In this document: positions 11,168-21,700 of the stretch, one piece after another
Position numbering within the stretch: position 1 is the stretch's first letter
Layout of the letters: the number at the start of each line of letters is the position of its first letter
Source of the DNA: Symbiodinium natans
Taxonomy: Eukaryota; Sar; Dinophyceae; Suessiales; Symbiodiniaceae
DNA length: 64,000 nt
Assembly (NCBI GenBank): GCA_905221605.1
Contig: CAJNDS010000823.1
Coordinates: 1-64,000, forward strand
Reading direction: 5' to 3'
Position numbers and translations under genes: made by a program
Notes under the pieces: model-generated
What the model saw: only the letters and a program-made list of their open reading frames with translations
Database searches by the model: none
Told to the model about the DNA's origin: nothing

Positions 11168-12085
11168 TCAGACATCCCGGGGGGTGTCTCCCAATTCTTC
11201 AAAGCCACACACATGCCAATCGCTGCTGCACGCTTCTTCTGGAAAGTCAAGATCCTGATAACACCCTTCTTCGAGGAAAGTCCAGCCACGTGCGATGGCT
11301 GCAGAAGGCCACGGCGTCAGCGAAGGTTCTTCAGGCTCTGTTCCTTGGTGACCTAGTTGACACAAGTCAGCCAGGGAGGCGTCGTCCAGAAACACCGGTC
11401 TCCTGACTGCTTGGTCAAAGCTCGGCCAGCTCCACGTGCACGCCAGGAAGTTTTCAAGACAAAGGGCACAGTGGAGCTCGATGCGTCTTCCATCCTCTCC
11501 ATGCAAGATCGCAGGTTGCCTTTTCCCAGGACATGGCACGAAATTGAGGTTATGGGTTGGAATGTTACCACAGCCAGTGCAATTGAAGTTCAAAAGGCGA
11601 AGCCACTGCACGGGCGGGTCGCCTCCCATTCCCCCGTGGAACTCTGCTGGGTCTTCCATGCATCTCCATTGCCCACAAGGTCCGGCTCTGACTGTTTTGC
11701 CGGATTTGCTGGTGCGAACAAAATACACGCTGCTGTCCTCGGAGAGGAGCAGCCACTCTTTCCGGCCCTTGTGAAGCCAGCGAAAGCAGAGTGCCTGGTG
11801 GAAAGTCCTGCCTTGGCTGAAACCACAATTGGCTCTAGGGGCCCAAGTTCGCTCTACACTTGCCAGGCTGCTTGAGCATCTTACCTGGTCTTCCAAGGCT
11901 GGAGAAACTCCACAGCCGGCTGTAAGAGGACTCGCATAAGGGAAGAGTTCCCCAAGCCGGGCTGCTTCGCCCTCCAGTCGGGCCGTGCCTTCTTTCTGGC
12001 TCTCTGCATCGCAAGTTGGGTGAGAAGACTCCAACCCGTCACTTGCTGGCAGTGAGGATCTCGACTGCACAGGTGCTCTGGACAT
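11168..12085 (-). CDS. 305-aa Cys-rich protein of SL unit U0, function unknown
   Basis: Intact ATG-to-TGA frame, MSRAPVQSRSSLP... to the C-terminus. The core (residues ~95-215) carries two CxxC pairs, CTGC (in NCTGCGNIPTHNLNF) and CALC, about 40 residues apart. That spacing could coordinate zinc as a loose ribbon or knuckle; this is inference. The N-terminal ~90 residues and the C-terminal ~70 are low-complexity and acidic. No signal peptide, membrane segment or known family was recognised. Eight further copies lie at 38.5-57.2 kb; this one differs at roughly 25 positions (for example RGWTFLEEGCYQD where others have HGWTFLEEGCSQD) but keeps the same length. The start is fixed by an ATG ~118 nt after the relict spliced leader. 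It could be a Gag-like RNA-binding protein or a captured host gene. Confidence 0.7.
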   Translation of the reverse strand: MSRAPVQSRSSLPASDGLESSHPTCDAESQKEGTARLEGEAARLGELFPYASPLTAGCGVSPALEDQVRCSSSLASVERTWAPRANCGFSQGRTFHQALCFRWLHKGRKEWLLLSEDSSVYFVRTSKSGKTVRAGPCGQWRCMEDPAEFHGGMGGDPPVQWLRLLNFNCTGCGNIPTHNLNFVPCPGKRQPAILHGEDGRRIELHCALCLENFLACTWSWPSFDQAVRRPVFLDDASLADLCQLGHQGTEPEEPSLTPWPSAAIARGWTFLEEGCYQDLDFPEEACSSDWHVCGFEELGDTPRDV

Positions 12086-12203
12086 GGCTCAAATGAAGGC
12101 TGTGATAAACAGGCCTGGTACCCAAAACAGTTAGGGGACTCGAGGCTGGTTCACACAGCTACCGCTCTGCTACCTGTGCACCCCACCGGGGTTGAGCCGA
12201 GAT

Positions 12204-12212
12204 CTTGAGCCA
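12204..12212 (-). promoter_or_regulatory. Relict spliced-leader end at the head of SL unit U0
   Basis: The minus strand reads TGGCTCAAG, the last nine bases of the dinoflagellate spliced leader (which ends CCATTTTGGCTCAAG). It is followed at once by ATCTCGGCTCAAC, which resembles a second, more decayed copy. The same doublet heads all nine SL units. A spliced leader fixed in genomic DNA marks descent from a trans-spliced RNA, as established for recycled dinoflagellate transcripts. Confidence 0.7.
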
Positions 12213-12478
12213 GTCACATATATCACATATATCACTCGAAAGCGGGCCACGTCGCTAGCCAATTAGGCTCTTCGGGACCAAAGTCCCGGAAGTTTAGGTG
12301 AAACGTGAGAACAACTACTCTCGGGAATGCCTTGGCCTGCTAAACACGGCCGTGCTTGTGAAGGCATCCGAGATGTTACGGAAAGAGCTACGGGCAGGGA
12401 GAACCTCACCATCCCTCAGAGTCTTTACAGACTTGACAAGATTCTCGCCGCAGCTCAGGGAGAAACTCACCTTCTGGC

Positions 12479-13910
12479 TCATCGCATATCACTGAAACAG
12501 GGCCCTCCCGAGTCGATAATGCCCTGTTCGCTGAGATGGCTCCAGAAGGGCTGACACTCCATTAACAGCGTTTCCGCGCACCACCTAGGGTACACGCCAA
12601 CGTGTCTGAGCTTGTCGCGAAGCCAGCCTTGGCGTGAAGGGCTGAAATCCGCCACAAGCGACCAAAAGCCTGTCCAGCTGTGTTTGGCTTCTTTTCCTTC
12701 CCATGTCCATTCGTTCGTGTCGAAGAAAATGAGCCTCGGATGGGGGGAATTTGCCGTGGTACGACTCACGGCTACATTTAGCGGTCCCAAATCGCGGAGG
12801 GTCCACCCTTCAGCTCGAAGATAGGCCAAAATGATGGCCATGTAGCACAAGAACTGGAAGCAACTCTGGCTTCCAGCGCCGAATCGGGTGAGAACCTCAA
12901 CCCCTGGAACACATCGCTCCTGCAGCGACATGTAAAATGGAAACACCTGCTCTCCACCCTGCCACAGCAAGGCGGATGCGCACAAGCCCATACCAGTAGA
13001 CCTTCGCCGTTAACCGGGGAAAGATATTACTGATGCGCTCCTCTTCGGCTTGGCTTTCATCCGAAAATTTCCACACCAGGGGAGCCGATTCGGCTACATA
13101 GGCTACTCGCGTACGGCCGAACATGAGCATAGTCAGATCCATGGTGTCCCGAACATGGAGGCTGTGGGTGATGTCATGGATCATGACTAGGTTGACAGGA
13201 AGATAGTGCAGAGGTTCCTTTGGCTTGCCGCGGTGTGCCTTCCACTGGCCTTGGAAGTGGAACGCGGCTTCCTGTGGGTCTGCCCTCTGACGCTCGTCTG
13301 CTGCCACTGCGACGTTTCTTCCTGAACTAGTCGCTCTAACTGTCTGAGGGTTTGCTTCGGATGCTTGGTTGTCCTGGGGCCACCCTGAGCTCTCGGGAAA
13401 GCTTGCGGGGTCAAGAAGAGAGGTGAGATCCTCAACCTCCGCATGGGCGACAGGGCGCCCAGGGTTCAATGAGAAGGAGTTTGGCAGAGGAGCCGCATTT
13501 CGGGAGAGAACCTCTTCCCTTCTGTGCCCGCTTGAATCAGAGGAGCTTCTTAACTTGACCCTTCGTTCCCAGGGGGAAAGCTGATCGGAGCGCCACTCCT
13601 GGGTTGCATCCGAAGGATCTTCGGGCACGTCTTCCTCCTGGCCTCGCCTGCTTGGCGGAGGAGCAGGTGGTGTAGGGCGAGGTGTTGAGTTCGCCCGGAA
13701 ACGCGCATCGCTTTCCGCTAAGGCAAGATGCCTAGCATGGCTCCTTGCTTTACTCCTGGAGATCGAGCCGGGGCTTTTTGTAGGGAGATCTCGCGCGCTT
13801 CTTTCCATGTTCACCTCCCATGCTGCATCCAGCTCTTCTTGTGGCAATCTTGATTGCTTGCCTTTGAGGCCTTTGGATTTGCCGTGTCCTTTCTTCCATC
13901 CTTTTCCCAT
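12479..13910 (-). pseudogene. Kinase-like second ORF of LINE copy 1, one-base frameshift
   Basis: Counterpart of the intact 476-aa ORF at 57557-58987. The ATG at 13910 follows the RT-ORF stop with the same TGA-GCT-ATG junction. An extra A at 12969-12970 (CAGCAAGGCGG against CAGCAGGCGG in copy 2) shifts the frame about two thirds of the way through, so the product ends as a 337-aa chimera. The downstream catalytic part (12479-12991) stays open in the other frame and keeps LRDLGPLN and FFDTNEW. The lesion looks recent because both halves are otherwise conserved. Confidence 0.85.
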
Positions 13911-13913
13911 AGC

Positions 13914-15637
13914 TCACTTCCTAAAAGAGAGAGCGGTTTGTGTCAGGCCATCCTTTTTTGCTTTGGCTTTAATTTTTGCTTTAGGCTTGGGAAAAGCGGG
14001 TGTGGTCTGAGGAGGCAAAGGAGGAATCTGAGGGAGAGACTCTCCTGTGCTGCTGCTTGCCACTGCTTCACATACACTAGTGTTTGAAGGCACAACGGCT
14101 GCGGGATGGGGCGAGCAACTCTGCCTCAAGCCGAAGAAGGCTTTCACGCCAGCCTTGGGGTCTAGGCTTCTTTTTTGGGCTTCTTGGAATTTGCTGTTAG
14201 GCTTCTTGCAGACCTGGCTGCACCTACCTTGACATCCCGGTTTGGCCTTTAGGATTCTGACAGCTTGGAAAGCGCCACACTTTTTGCATACCACTGACTC
14301 TCCAAGGTTGATCATGTGGTGAGACACATGAAAGCCCCACGGAGTCGAGGTGGGCACAGGCAGACTCTGGCACGGGAACTGAAGAACGTGCACAACCACC
14401 TCATGCGGATCGACTTGTTGCACGTAAAGCCCGCACCCTTCGCACTTGATGCACAGGTTGTTGGTGCTTTCTCCGCTAGAGATTTTCCAATTGTGCATGG
14501 TCTGAGGATTCGCCTCCTTGACTGCATGCAAAAGAAGCTGTTTTTTATTGGGTCCTTTTTTGGAGGGAGGCGCGACCTTGGCCTTAGCCTTCCTCTCAAA
14601 TTTGACCTCATTTGCTGAGGGCAGCGGGCAGTTGGCGAGGAGGAACTCAGCTCGCTTTCCTAAGAAAGTGGAGATCTCTCGTGCAGTGCTGTCAATTTGC
14701 TTGACGTTTGCCACATGCTCTTGTGACAGAATCTCTTTGGCCTTCTGACCGCACAGCCAGTCTGCATGTCTGTTGGCTTCCCAGGCCCATAAGGAGCCGG
14801 TGCCATGCCTGGCTGCGTGCTCCTCTTTGGTTAAGTGCCCTTTTGTCCAGACCGGTTTTAATCTATTACGGTCATCCTGACCTGCGGTCCATATACTAGG
14901 CCAAAGGAAATGGGCGTTGGGGTTTTTAAGTCTGGTGAGCGCAATTTTGCTATCGCAGGCAACAAAATTGTTTTGGTTGGACAGGCCCAAAAGGAAGTCA
15001 AGTGCCTTTGACTCGGCGTCATTGACCGTGAAACCTACCTGAAGGGCCCCCACCGCATACCCCACAATCTTGTAGGCCGGATCCGGCTCCGGGCCTTGCC
15101 AGCAGCATGCCGGCAGATGGCCATCCTTGCGCTGTATGGCAACTAAGCTCCAGGTTGCCATTCTGAGCCTGGGATCGGAGGCCTGTGGTCCTCCTGATCC
15201 GTCTGTACCAAACCAGACTGGTTGGCAGCTCTGTGCCGCTTCTTCAAGGTTTCCTTCAACACGGGTTTCAAGGATCAAGGGAGGGTGGTCAGGGTGCTTG
15301 GTAAGCGGGGCTGGGACTAGCCCTCTCAGCCAGAAACATTCTGGTGCATCCACCCTACTCCTCCACTCAGGGTCGGGGCCAATGTCGTGCGCTGCCCACG
15401 CAGGGCAAGTGTGGAGCGCATGCACAAAGGAGTTGGCCCCACCGCACCTCGTGCACACCGCGTGCCCGCCATGTCCATTGAAGGCTACAGCGCCTTGCCA
15501 GACCATGCGTAGCCCTGTTACCTTTAGAGTGTTCCCTTTGGCCTTTTTCAGCAGGCTCCTGTGGGTCGTCCAGTCTAAACCATGCTCGGCTCCTCCGCCG
15601 CCGTGCTGGCTTGCAATTCGCCCCCAACGATCGCGCA
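13914..15637 (-). pseudogene. LINE copy 1 polyprotein, C-terminal part (CCHC, RNase H, Cys-rich)
   Basis: C-terminal part of the LINE polyprotein, cut off from its RT by the copia element. It begins next to the left target duplication (15638-15642). In order it contains the knuckle CTRCGGANSFVHALHTC, an RNase H domain (GTDGSGG; E in NDAESKALDF; D in ACDSKIAL; late D in NRHADWLCG), a basic linker and several CxxC pairs (CIKCEGCG, CKKCGAF). It ends with TGA at 13914. It probably cannot be expressed as part of the polyprotein. It carries a short extra LRQ-type segment near 14120 that copy 2 lacks. Confidence 0.85.
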
Positions 15638-15642
15638 GCATG

Positions 15643-15776
15643 TGAAAATGTTTTGAACTCTCAAAGACGCCTGCAGATGCAACTCGATCTCAAAGTGAAA
15701 CATGTGAGTGCATGAAATACTGCAAAGCAAATCACATGATAAAATGGGGACTTTCGATACGGCAAAATGTTCAACA
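15643..15776 (-). repeat. 3' LTR of the copia element (134 bp)
   Basis: Left end on the plus strand, and the 3' LTR in the sense of the element. It starts TGAAAATGTTTTG and ends AAATGTTCAACA (plus strand). It matches 23797-23930 base for base by eye. Confidence 0.95.
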
Positions 15777-15785
15777 CCCCGCCTC
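15777..15785 (-). other. Polypurine tract of the copia element
   Basis: The minus strand reads GAGGCGGGG directly next to the 3' LTR. This is the expected position of the plus-strand primer. It is short and interrupted by one C. Confidence 0.6.
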
Positions 15786-16311
15786 GATGCTGCATTGAGC
15801 TGGCGGAATGCTAGCTTCGTCTACTTCACATTTGCCGATGCCCCACAAGAAACAACAACATACTTAGTTCAGGATTGCACTCCAAAAGTCTTGGCGTCTT
15901 CTAAGCTCTGCCTCGAAGGTCTTTGGCTTAGCTTCCACTACGCAGCACTGTACAGCTCCGGCCTATGCAGAATCTCTTCCCACCGGCTGGTGAGGACAGA
16001 GATGTAGATGCTTGTATGGCCCAAGCGCAAGCACACAAGGTCTTTTGAAGATCTCGTCAGGGATTGTGATGGCCTAATTACCATCAGGGCGCGATTGCCC
16101 TCTGCGGGTTCAGGGTGCTCCACACCCATCACAGTCGATGTCGGGTTGTCAAGGATTGACACCAAATTGGTGTGGCAAGTTGCGGTGACGTTACAGAACA
16201 CAAGGACTGGCAAGTGAAGTTTCATGAGCATCACAAGCTATGTACACGAAGCTATATACATGCGACCACTGCGCAGCATCATGAACATTTCCAAGTGGAA
16301 ACTGCATTGTC
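15786..16311 (-). other. 3' untranslated region of the copia element
   Basis: About 525 bp between the RT-RNase H stop (16312) and the polypurine tract. No coding frame or repeat was recognised. Confidence 0.6.
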
Positions 16312-18789
16312 TCATCCCCCACATTCCTTGCATGGCTTGAAACCTCGTCTGATGGCCTCACGCCTGCTGTACCTCAATACTCGCTTTGCACACTTCAGTT
16401 TAGGACATTCCCGCACACTGTGGAACGCATATCCACGGCTCGCGGTCACGAACACGATGCGATGCCCTTGCGGGTCCCTGACTGACATGTGGTCTGGTGT
16501 TTGTGGTGGTGCATCGCACTGCTCAAGGATCGGCAAAGCATTCTCACGCAACCAAGCATTAAGATTTGCCTCAACCTCACTCCAAGATGTGCTCGCACTC
16601 GGCTGCGTAGCGCCCGGCACTGCAGTTGACGGTGCAGCTGTCGGGTCCGGTTCATCATCACTTGTGTCTCCTTTGGTGGCTTGCGGCTGCAAGTTAAGGC
16701 TCGGGTCTGACTTAGGGATCTCGGCGGGTTCGGGACCTATCCTATCCCCAGGAACCGAAACCCCAACAACCTTTATATGCACGCTCACCGTGGGTGCACT
16801 TGCTGCTCCTGCCTCAGCAGTCTCACGAAGTTGCGACGCTCTGCTTCGTCTGCAGCAGAAACAGATGCATAGCATCACAAGGATTGTGCTTTGTGCAAGC
16901 ATCAGGCTCGCCTGCGGGTGATTAACCATGAAGTCATGGATCAAGAAAATCGCATGTAGCACTCTTTCAAGAAAACTCCACAGCATGCTCTCGTAGCCAC
17001 CATCAGCCTCATCGCCTGTGTCTCGGCCCAAGGCGTCTGCACTGGTATTGGGCTCATCTGGGTTGACACCAGCAATGTTGTCAAGCTGAAGGATTAACGC
17101 AAGAACCTGAAGAACTTGTTGCACGTTAACTGATCCCTTCTTGACTACTCTGCAAATCTTCCGTCGCGATTCGTGATCAAGCAGCTCAGATTCACTGACC
17201 ACCTGGAACCCATTGTCCTTGCAGCGCACGTTCAGCCTTCCAAGCAGGAACTCAATCCTCTCAGGCTTAAGTGCTTTCGTCGGCAAATCCGACACGTTGT
17301 CTCCCGTGCCCACGGGAATCACCTCAAGGAGTTTCTCCTGAGTCTTTTGCTGCAGCCACAGCAACTTCCCGTCTATGTGCCGCGTTCGTCCTACCCCCTG
17401 ACGATTGCTAAGGGATCTGGCGGCAGCATTGTCGCATAGGCACGACAACTTCACATCAAGGTCTGGGCACACGTGGCATATGCAGTTTTGCAACAGGATG
17501 GCTGTGGCGCTGCCTGCAACAAGCGAGTTATACTCGGCTTCACACGATGACAGACTTATAACCTTTTGCGTGTGAGAGCTTGAATATAGCAGTTGGCCAT
17601 CCCATACCACGCAGCAAGCGGACACGCTGCGGCGTGTGCGTTTGTCTCCACTCCAGTCGCTATCTGAGAACATCTCAAGCACTGAGGTTTTGTGCTCAGA
17701 CACACGGTTGCACACCAGCCCCTTTCCCAAGGTTGGCTTTGAAAGCCCGATCACATGTGACCGATGGGAACTCACATAGCTCGTGAGGTGCCTGAGCAGT
17801 TTCCAGCACCCTTGCGTAGGCTTGTGCGCACGGGTCGCGAGATACCGGATGCCGAACTGAGATGCCAGCAAATCAACGCTCAGATACATGAGTATCCCCA
17901 AGGCAGATCTGTAGCGCGTCGCCGTCTCCGGATCAAGCTCTGGGTCTGGCTCAGAATCGGTTGGCAATCCCCCAGTTGGGAACGGTGCTGCCTTGGACCT
18001 CGCCTTTGCACCTGCTAGACCCGTTACTTGAAGGAGTTTGTCCAAGTACTTAACGTCAGGCTCTACAACCAAAAGCTCAGGGCTCACAAGGACGTGGCGC
18101 CTCTTCAGAAAAGTTACTTCTTCTCCTACTGAACGGATCCAATCAACCGAAACTTTGAATTTGCTTTTCAGGTGCCTCTCTAGGTCCTCCAAGCGTTTCA
18201 CAGGTCCTGTGCACAGCATGTCGTCGACGTGCACCATGCCTGCCCCAGCTGGCTTTGGAATTCTGAACAAGACAGGCTGTTCGGCAAGCGGCTCTGCCTC
18301 CACAGCTGTTTTGATTTCCTGCATGAAATCCCGAAACCAGGTAGCCGACCCGTCTCTCTGCCCCGGCAGCATGCGTAGTAGCCTGAACCACTGGCCATTC
18401 ACTTTGGTCAGGGTTTCATGCTCTTGCTTGCACTGGAGAAAAGCGTCTGAAACGTCAAGGCTCATCAGTGCCCATCCTTCGTGGAAGTGGCGAACGAAGA
18501 GGGCCGGTATGATGCGCAGCATGCACTGTGTCGTGGTCGGGGCAAAGAGATGCTGTCTCTCTGGATCCAAATGTGCAAACTCTCTTGCGACTAACCTGGA
18601 TCTCCTCAGCCACTTCTTTTCGCCACCCAAAGTTTTAGCACGCCAGCTGCGTACATACTTGGATGACAACGTCCTGTGGCCTGGCTGCCACGATTGCATT
18701 TGCTCAAGCACACTGCTGCCCAGGAGGCGTGCAAGTTCGAATGCGTCCGCTGCAGCATCAATTTCTGCAATCAAGAAATTGCTCTGCAC
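16312..18789 (-). CDS. pol: Copia Pol part 2: reverse transcriptase, RNase H, membrane/Cys-rich tail
   Basis: Copies element RNA into DNA. The RT domain (residues ~15-260) has the copia active-site motif VHVDDML near residue 187. The RNase H (~375-500) has FSDSDWSGD, E in SSCEAEY and D in LCDNAAARS. Beyond the usual end (~residue 520) comes a ~300-residue extension. It includes a hydrophobic segment (~605-645, with SLMLAQSTILVMLCICFCC), an acidic linker, and a C-terminal module with HSVRECPKL and GFKPCKECGG that resembles the Cys motif at the ends of some nucleases and Ada proteins. The frame is open only from ~18795, just after a TAG, and has no ATG there. It lies +1 relative to the upstream gag-integrase frame, which it overlaps. 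Expression therefore needs a +1 shift, or the copy carries a one-base lesion. Confidence 0.9.
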   Translation of the reverse strand: MQSNFLIAEIDAAADAFELARLLGSSVLEQMQSWQPGHRTLSSKYVRSWRAKTLGGEKKWLRRSRLVAREFAHLDPERQHLFAPTTTQCMLRIIPALFVRHFHEGWALMSLDVSDAFLQCKQEHETLTKVNGQWFRLLRMLPGQRDGSATWFRDFMQEIKTAVEAEPLAEQPVLFRIPKPAGAGMVHVDDMLCTGPVKRLEDLERHLKSKFKVSVDWIRSVGEEVTFLKRRHVLVSPELLVVEPDVKYLDKLLQVTGLAGAKARSKAAPFPTGGLPTDSEPDPELDPETATRYRSALGILMYLSVDLLASQFGIRYLATRAHKPTQGCWKLLRHLTSYVSSHRSHVIGLSKPTLGKGLVCNRVSEHKTSVLEMFSDSDWSGDKRTRRSVSACCVVWDGQLLYSSSHTQKVISLSSCEAEYNSLVAGSATAILLQNCICHVCPDLDVKLSCLCDNAAARSLSNRQGVGRTRHIDGKLLWLQQKTQEKLLEVIPVGTGDNVSDLPTKALKPERIEFLLGRLNVRCKDNGFQVVSESELLDHESRRKICRVVKKGSVNVQQVLQVLALILQLDNIAGVNPDEPNTSADALGRDTGDEADGGYESMLWSFLERVLHAIFLIHDFMVNHPQASLMLAQSTILVMLCICFCCRRSRASQLRETAEAGAASAPTVSVHIKVVGVSVPGDRIGPEPAEIPKSDPSLNLQPQATKGDTSDDEPDPTAAPSTAVPGATQPSASTSWSEVEANLNAWLRENALPILEQCDAPPQTPDHMSVRDPQGHRIVFVTASRGYAFHSVRECPKLKCAKRVLRYSRREAIRRGFKPCKECGG

Positions 18790-21700
18790 TCTCGTCTACC
18801 AACTCAATGGATTCATCAAGATGGAACATTTCTGCATCATGTGCACTAACTTGCAAAGCATCAAGCCTCAGCTTCTTCCGAGCTGGTGCATCCCCGCCTG
18901 TGTGCTCAGCGGCATGCCTCACGACTCCTGGTGGCAACATGTCCTCTGCTTGGTCCACACTCGCCATAGGAGAATCTAGGGGGGCGACCCCTATTGGTGT
19001 TTCAGCCTGTGGCGGCTGAAGCGGTGTTGAGCTCATGGGCGTAGGCGGCTCAGGTGTGTATGTAGCTGGCATGCGTGGTGGTGGTGGCACAAGCTCCGAA
19101 AGCATGGCATCGTCAGGCAACAAGTGATCTGGAAAGGGCATGGGACGCTCTGATGCTCCCTGCTGCGACGGCACTTCGGCCACTTGCTCACGTGCCGCCT
19201 CTCCTGCCTCTTCCCCGCCTGCGCTCAACGCCTCTGCCTGGGTCTTCTGCTTACGTGCCTGGCCAACTTGTCCTGCAAGGAACGACGCCTGTGTCCACGG
19301 CATGTCTACCAGACTGGCACACATTGTCGCTAGATATTGCTTAGGCAACCTGCGGATGGATCTGGAAGATAGCATGTAACCCCCTTCAGTGACTCCAAAA
19401 TGCAAGTCTGAAACCGGAAGTTTCCCTAGCCAAAGCATTTTGCACCATCTAGCTTTTCCTTTTATGGAACTCTTGACACGGGCAAACACTGTCTCCCCAA
19501 AACACACCAATTTGCCTAGGTACGGCCGCCCATTTATCACGTGAAAAGCACTTAGATCATTTTGCCTAGACATCCGCATGTGCAACCACGCGGCGTGGCG
19601 CCAAGCATAGGCGTGCATCGGGTGGCTGGACCCGATGGTGGTCTCTGCCCGCTCTTCGAATTGGTCCAAGATGCATCCTGCCAATTGTCTGATGCCGTCT
19701 ATGCTCTGCTCGGCCTCGTTGCCCTGATGATCACTCGCCTCCGTCTGCTCAAGATGGGTCTGGAGGCCCATTTTGCTGCGGAAGGCCTTGATGCCTCGTT
19801 GCAGGGCCAGGCAGGCCGGCTCTGAGTCTGACCTTATGGTGCATGTTTGGTGGCCACAGTAGTTCAAGAATCTGCAAGTTTCGGCAACAAGGTACTTGAA
19901 AGCGATTGTGCCACCTTTGGCAGGTGTCGGAATGGCATGGACTGCACCAGTGTGGGAATCCTTCAACACCAGCACCACAAGTTTCTCTTGCGTGTGACCT
20001 TCAAACTGGGCAGGAGTGCGCCTACCAGTATATGCAAAATCCATGCAGCACACGGAATCCTCACGCACATCTGGCTTTGCACGCACATGCTTATCTGCTT
20101 TAGCTCTGAACCTCACGCAATGCGGGCACCAGTCAGCATAAGGCATGTGACTCAACTCGTGGCGCCTCTGCTCCTCAGCCGTGGGTGCTTCCACGAACTT
20201 TTGCTCACGCAACGGCTCACGCCCATCTGACTGGAACTCGTGCTGCTGCAGCAGCTCCTGTGTCTTCAGGTGCTGCTCTATCCGCTGGAGAACTGTCTTC
20301 TTGCCACCTGACTTGCCTATCCCAAGGACTTGGCACGCCGTTCTGAGGGTGCTGAGGGTGCAACCCAAGTGAAGCTCGATGCCATTCACGATTACATGCC
20401 CTTGGGCCGGCACATCCTCTGCTTGAACAAGTGGTCCAACGCCTCCACCATCATCACCAGCAGCAACATTTTCATCGTGCTCATCATGCTCTTCAAAATT
20501 CATTGCATCATCTGGCACATCAGGAAAATCATCATCGGGCGGTGCTGCTGAAGGCATGGCATTGGGCACACGAGAGAACAAGCTGTCGATGTTCACGGGA
20601 TGCACAGAACCGATGGTGATGGTCTGACGGTTCACCGGAGGGGCAATTTCGCAATCTGCTTGATCAAGATTTTCCACAAGGCTGTTGACTTCGATCACTT
20701 GCCAGCCTGTGGGTCTCTGCTGCAGTGTCGTCCTGTATGCCACCCCTTTGTGCCCAAGTGGGACTGTCACATCAAGGAAGTTTGTGGTGTAATCTCTACG
20801 GGCAAAGATGCCGGGCTGAACCTCGACAAACTTATCCGGCAGGCTTAACCAAACATCCCCAACCGTTAGCGCCATCACAGCTCTATCGGCCTCGTGATCA
20901 GTACACACTGATACATTCATGATTGTTCCAGTGGCGTGCAAGGAATTGTGGCGATAATGCAATGGTACACGGATCGCATTGTCCGGGCTCGTCAAGAAAG
21001 GGGTATTGTCGGTATGTATCAGATTCCAACCCCGTTTGAGGAGTTTCCCCACACTAAACAACGGTTGCGTCACACTCCCCAACAACCACCTTTCCTTGAA
21101 CTGAACCCCATCTATGTCAAGCACTGCCGTCCTCATTTGTGATCCCGAAATCACACTTCCCTGAGCATCACGATAGCTGTTTGTCGTGATGCCGCCAGCA
21201 ACCCCAACATGGCGCCAGGATTCGGGCAGGCACGACTCGTCTGAGCCCGAGTCTATCACTAGCTCTATAGTGGTTCCTGGCATGTCAGAGGTCACTGCGC
21301 GCACGTGCAGCGCATCGCGCGCATCAGCACTCTTCTGAGTCATCAATGCGTGCCTTATCCTTGCCGGGACATGCTTGCTGACTTCACACTTGCGCTTGGT
21401 GTTGCATTCGGCGGCAAAGTTGCTCGCATGGGTGCTCAAACACGCAGCTGCACAGGCAGGCCTGTCACTAGGTATCAAGTTGATACCACACAGTTCGCCC
21501 TCAGGCACGGTCCAGGCACCATCGTCATCTGCATATGACATGTCAAACATCTCAACGCTGGTGCTTGGAACAACAGGCTGCAACTCGGCTGGCTTAGGTG
21601 AAGTCACCGCTGCATTGGCAACCGATTGGCACAAACTCACAAAGCTCAACCAACTTGGGTCAGGGTCGCCCTGGCGGGATTGCCCATCACACATGAGCAC

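Larger units (their letters stand above)
9751..12212 (-). mobile_element. SL unit U0 (non-autonomous retroelement unit)
   Basis: On the minus strand this ~2.46-kb unit starts with a relict spliced leader (12212-12204). It continues with a ~118-nt leader, the 305-aa ORF (12085-11168) and ~1.4 kb of hairpin-rich non-coding sequence. It ends with the terminal module: hairpin CGGAAC/GTTCCG, the CGCTAGCC box, CCGCTTTCG and the tail GTGATATATGTGAC. The sequence downstream (below 9751) is unrelated flank, while upstream it abuts the tail of LINE copy 1. It is the only SL unit left of the LINE and the most diverged in protein sequence. Confidence 0.85.

Noticed and set aside
12240-12275. CGTCGCTAGCCAATTAGG as a tRNA-type A box of a SINE promoter
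   Set aside because: It matches the A-box consensus loosely, but no B box lies at the expected distance, and the segment is at the 3' end of the element.
16860-16975. Hydrophobic segment as an envelope gene of the copia element
   Set aside because: There is one membrane segment only, fused to Pol, without a signal peptide or separate ORF. It is described as a Pol extension.
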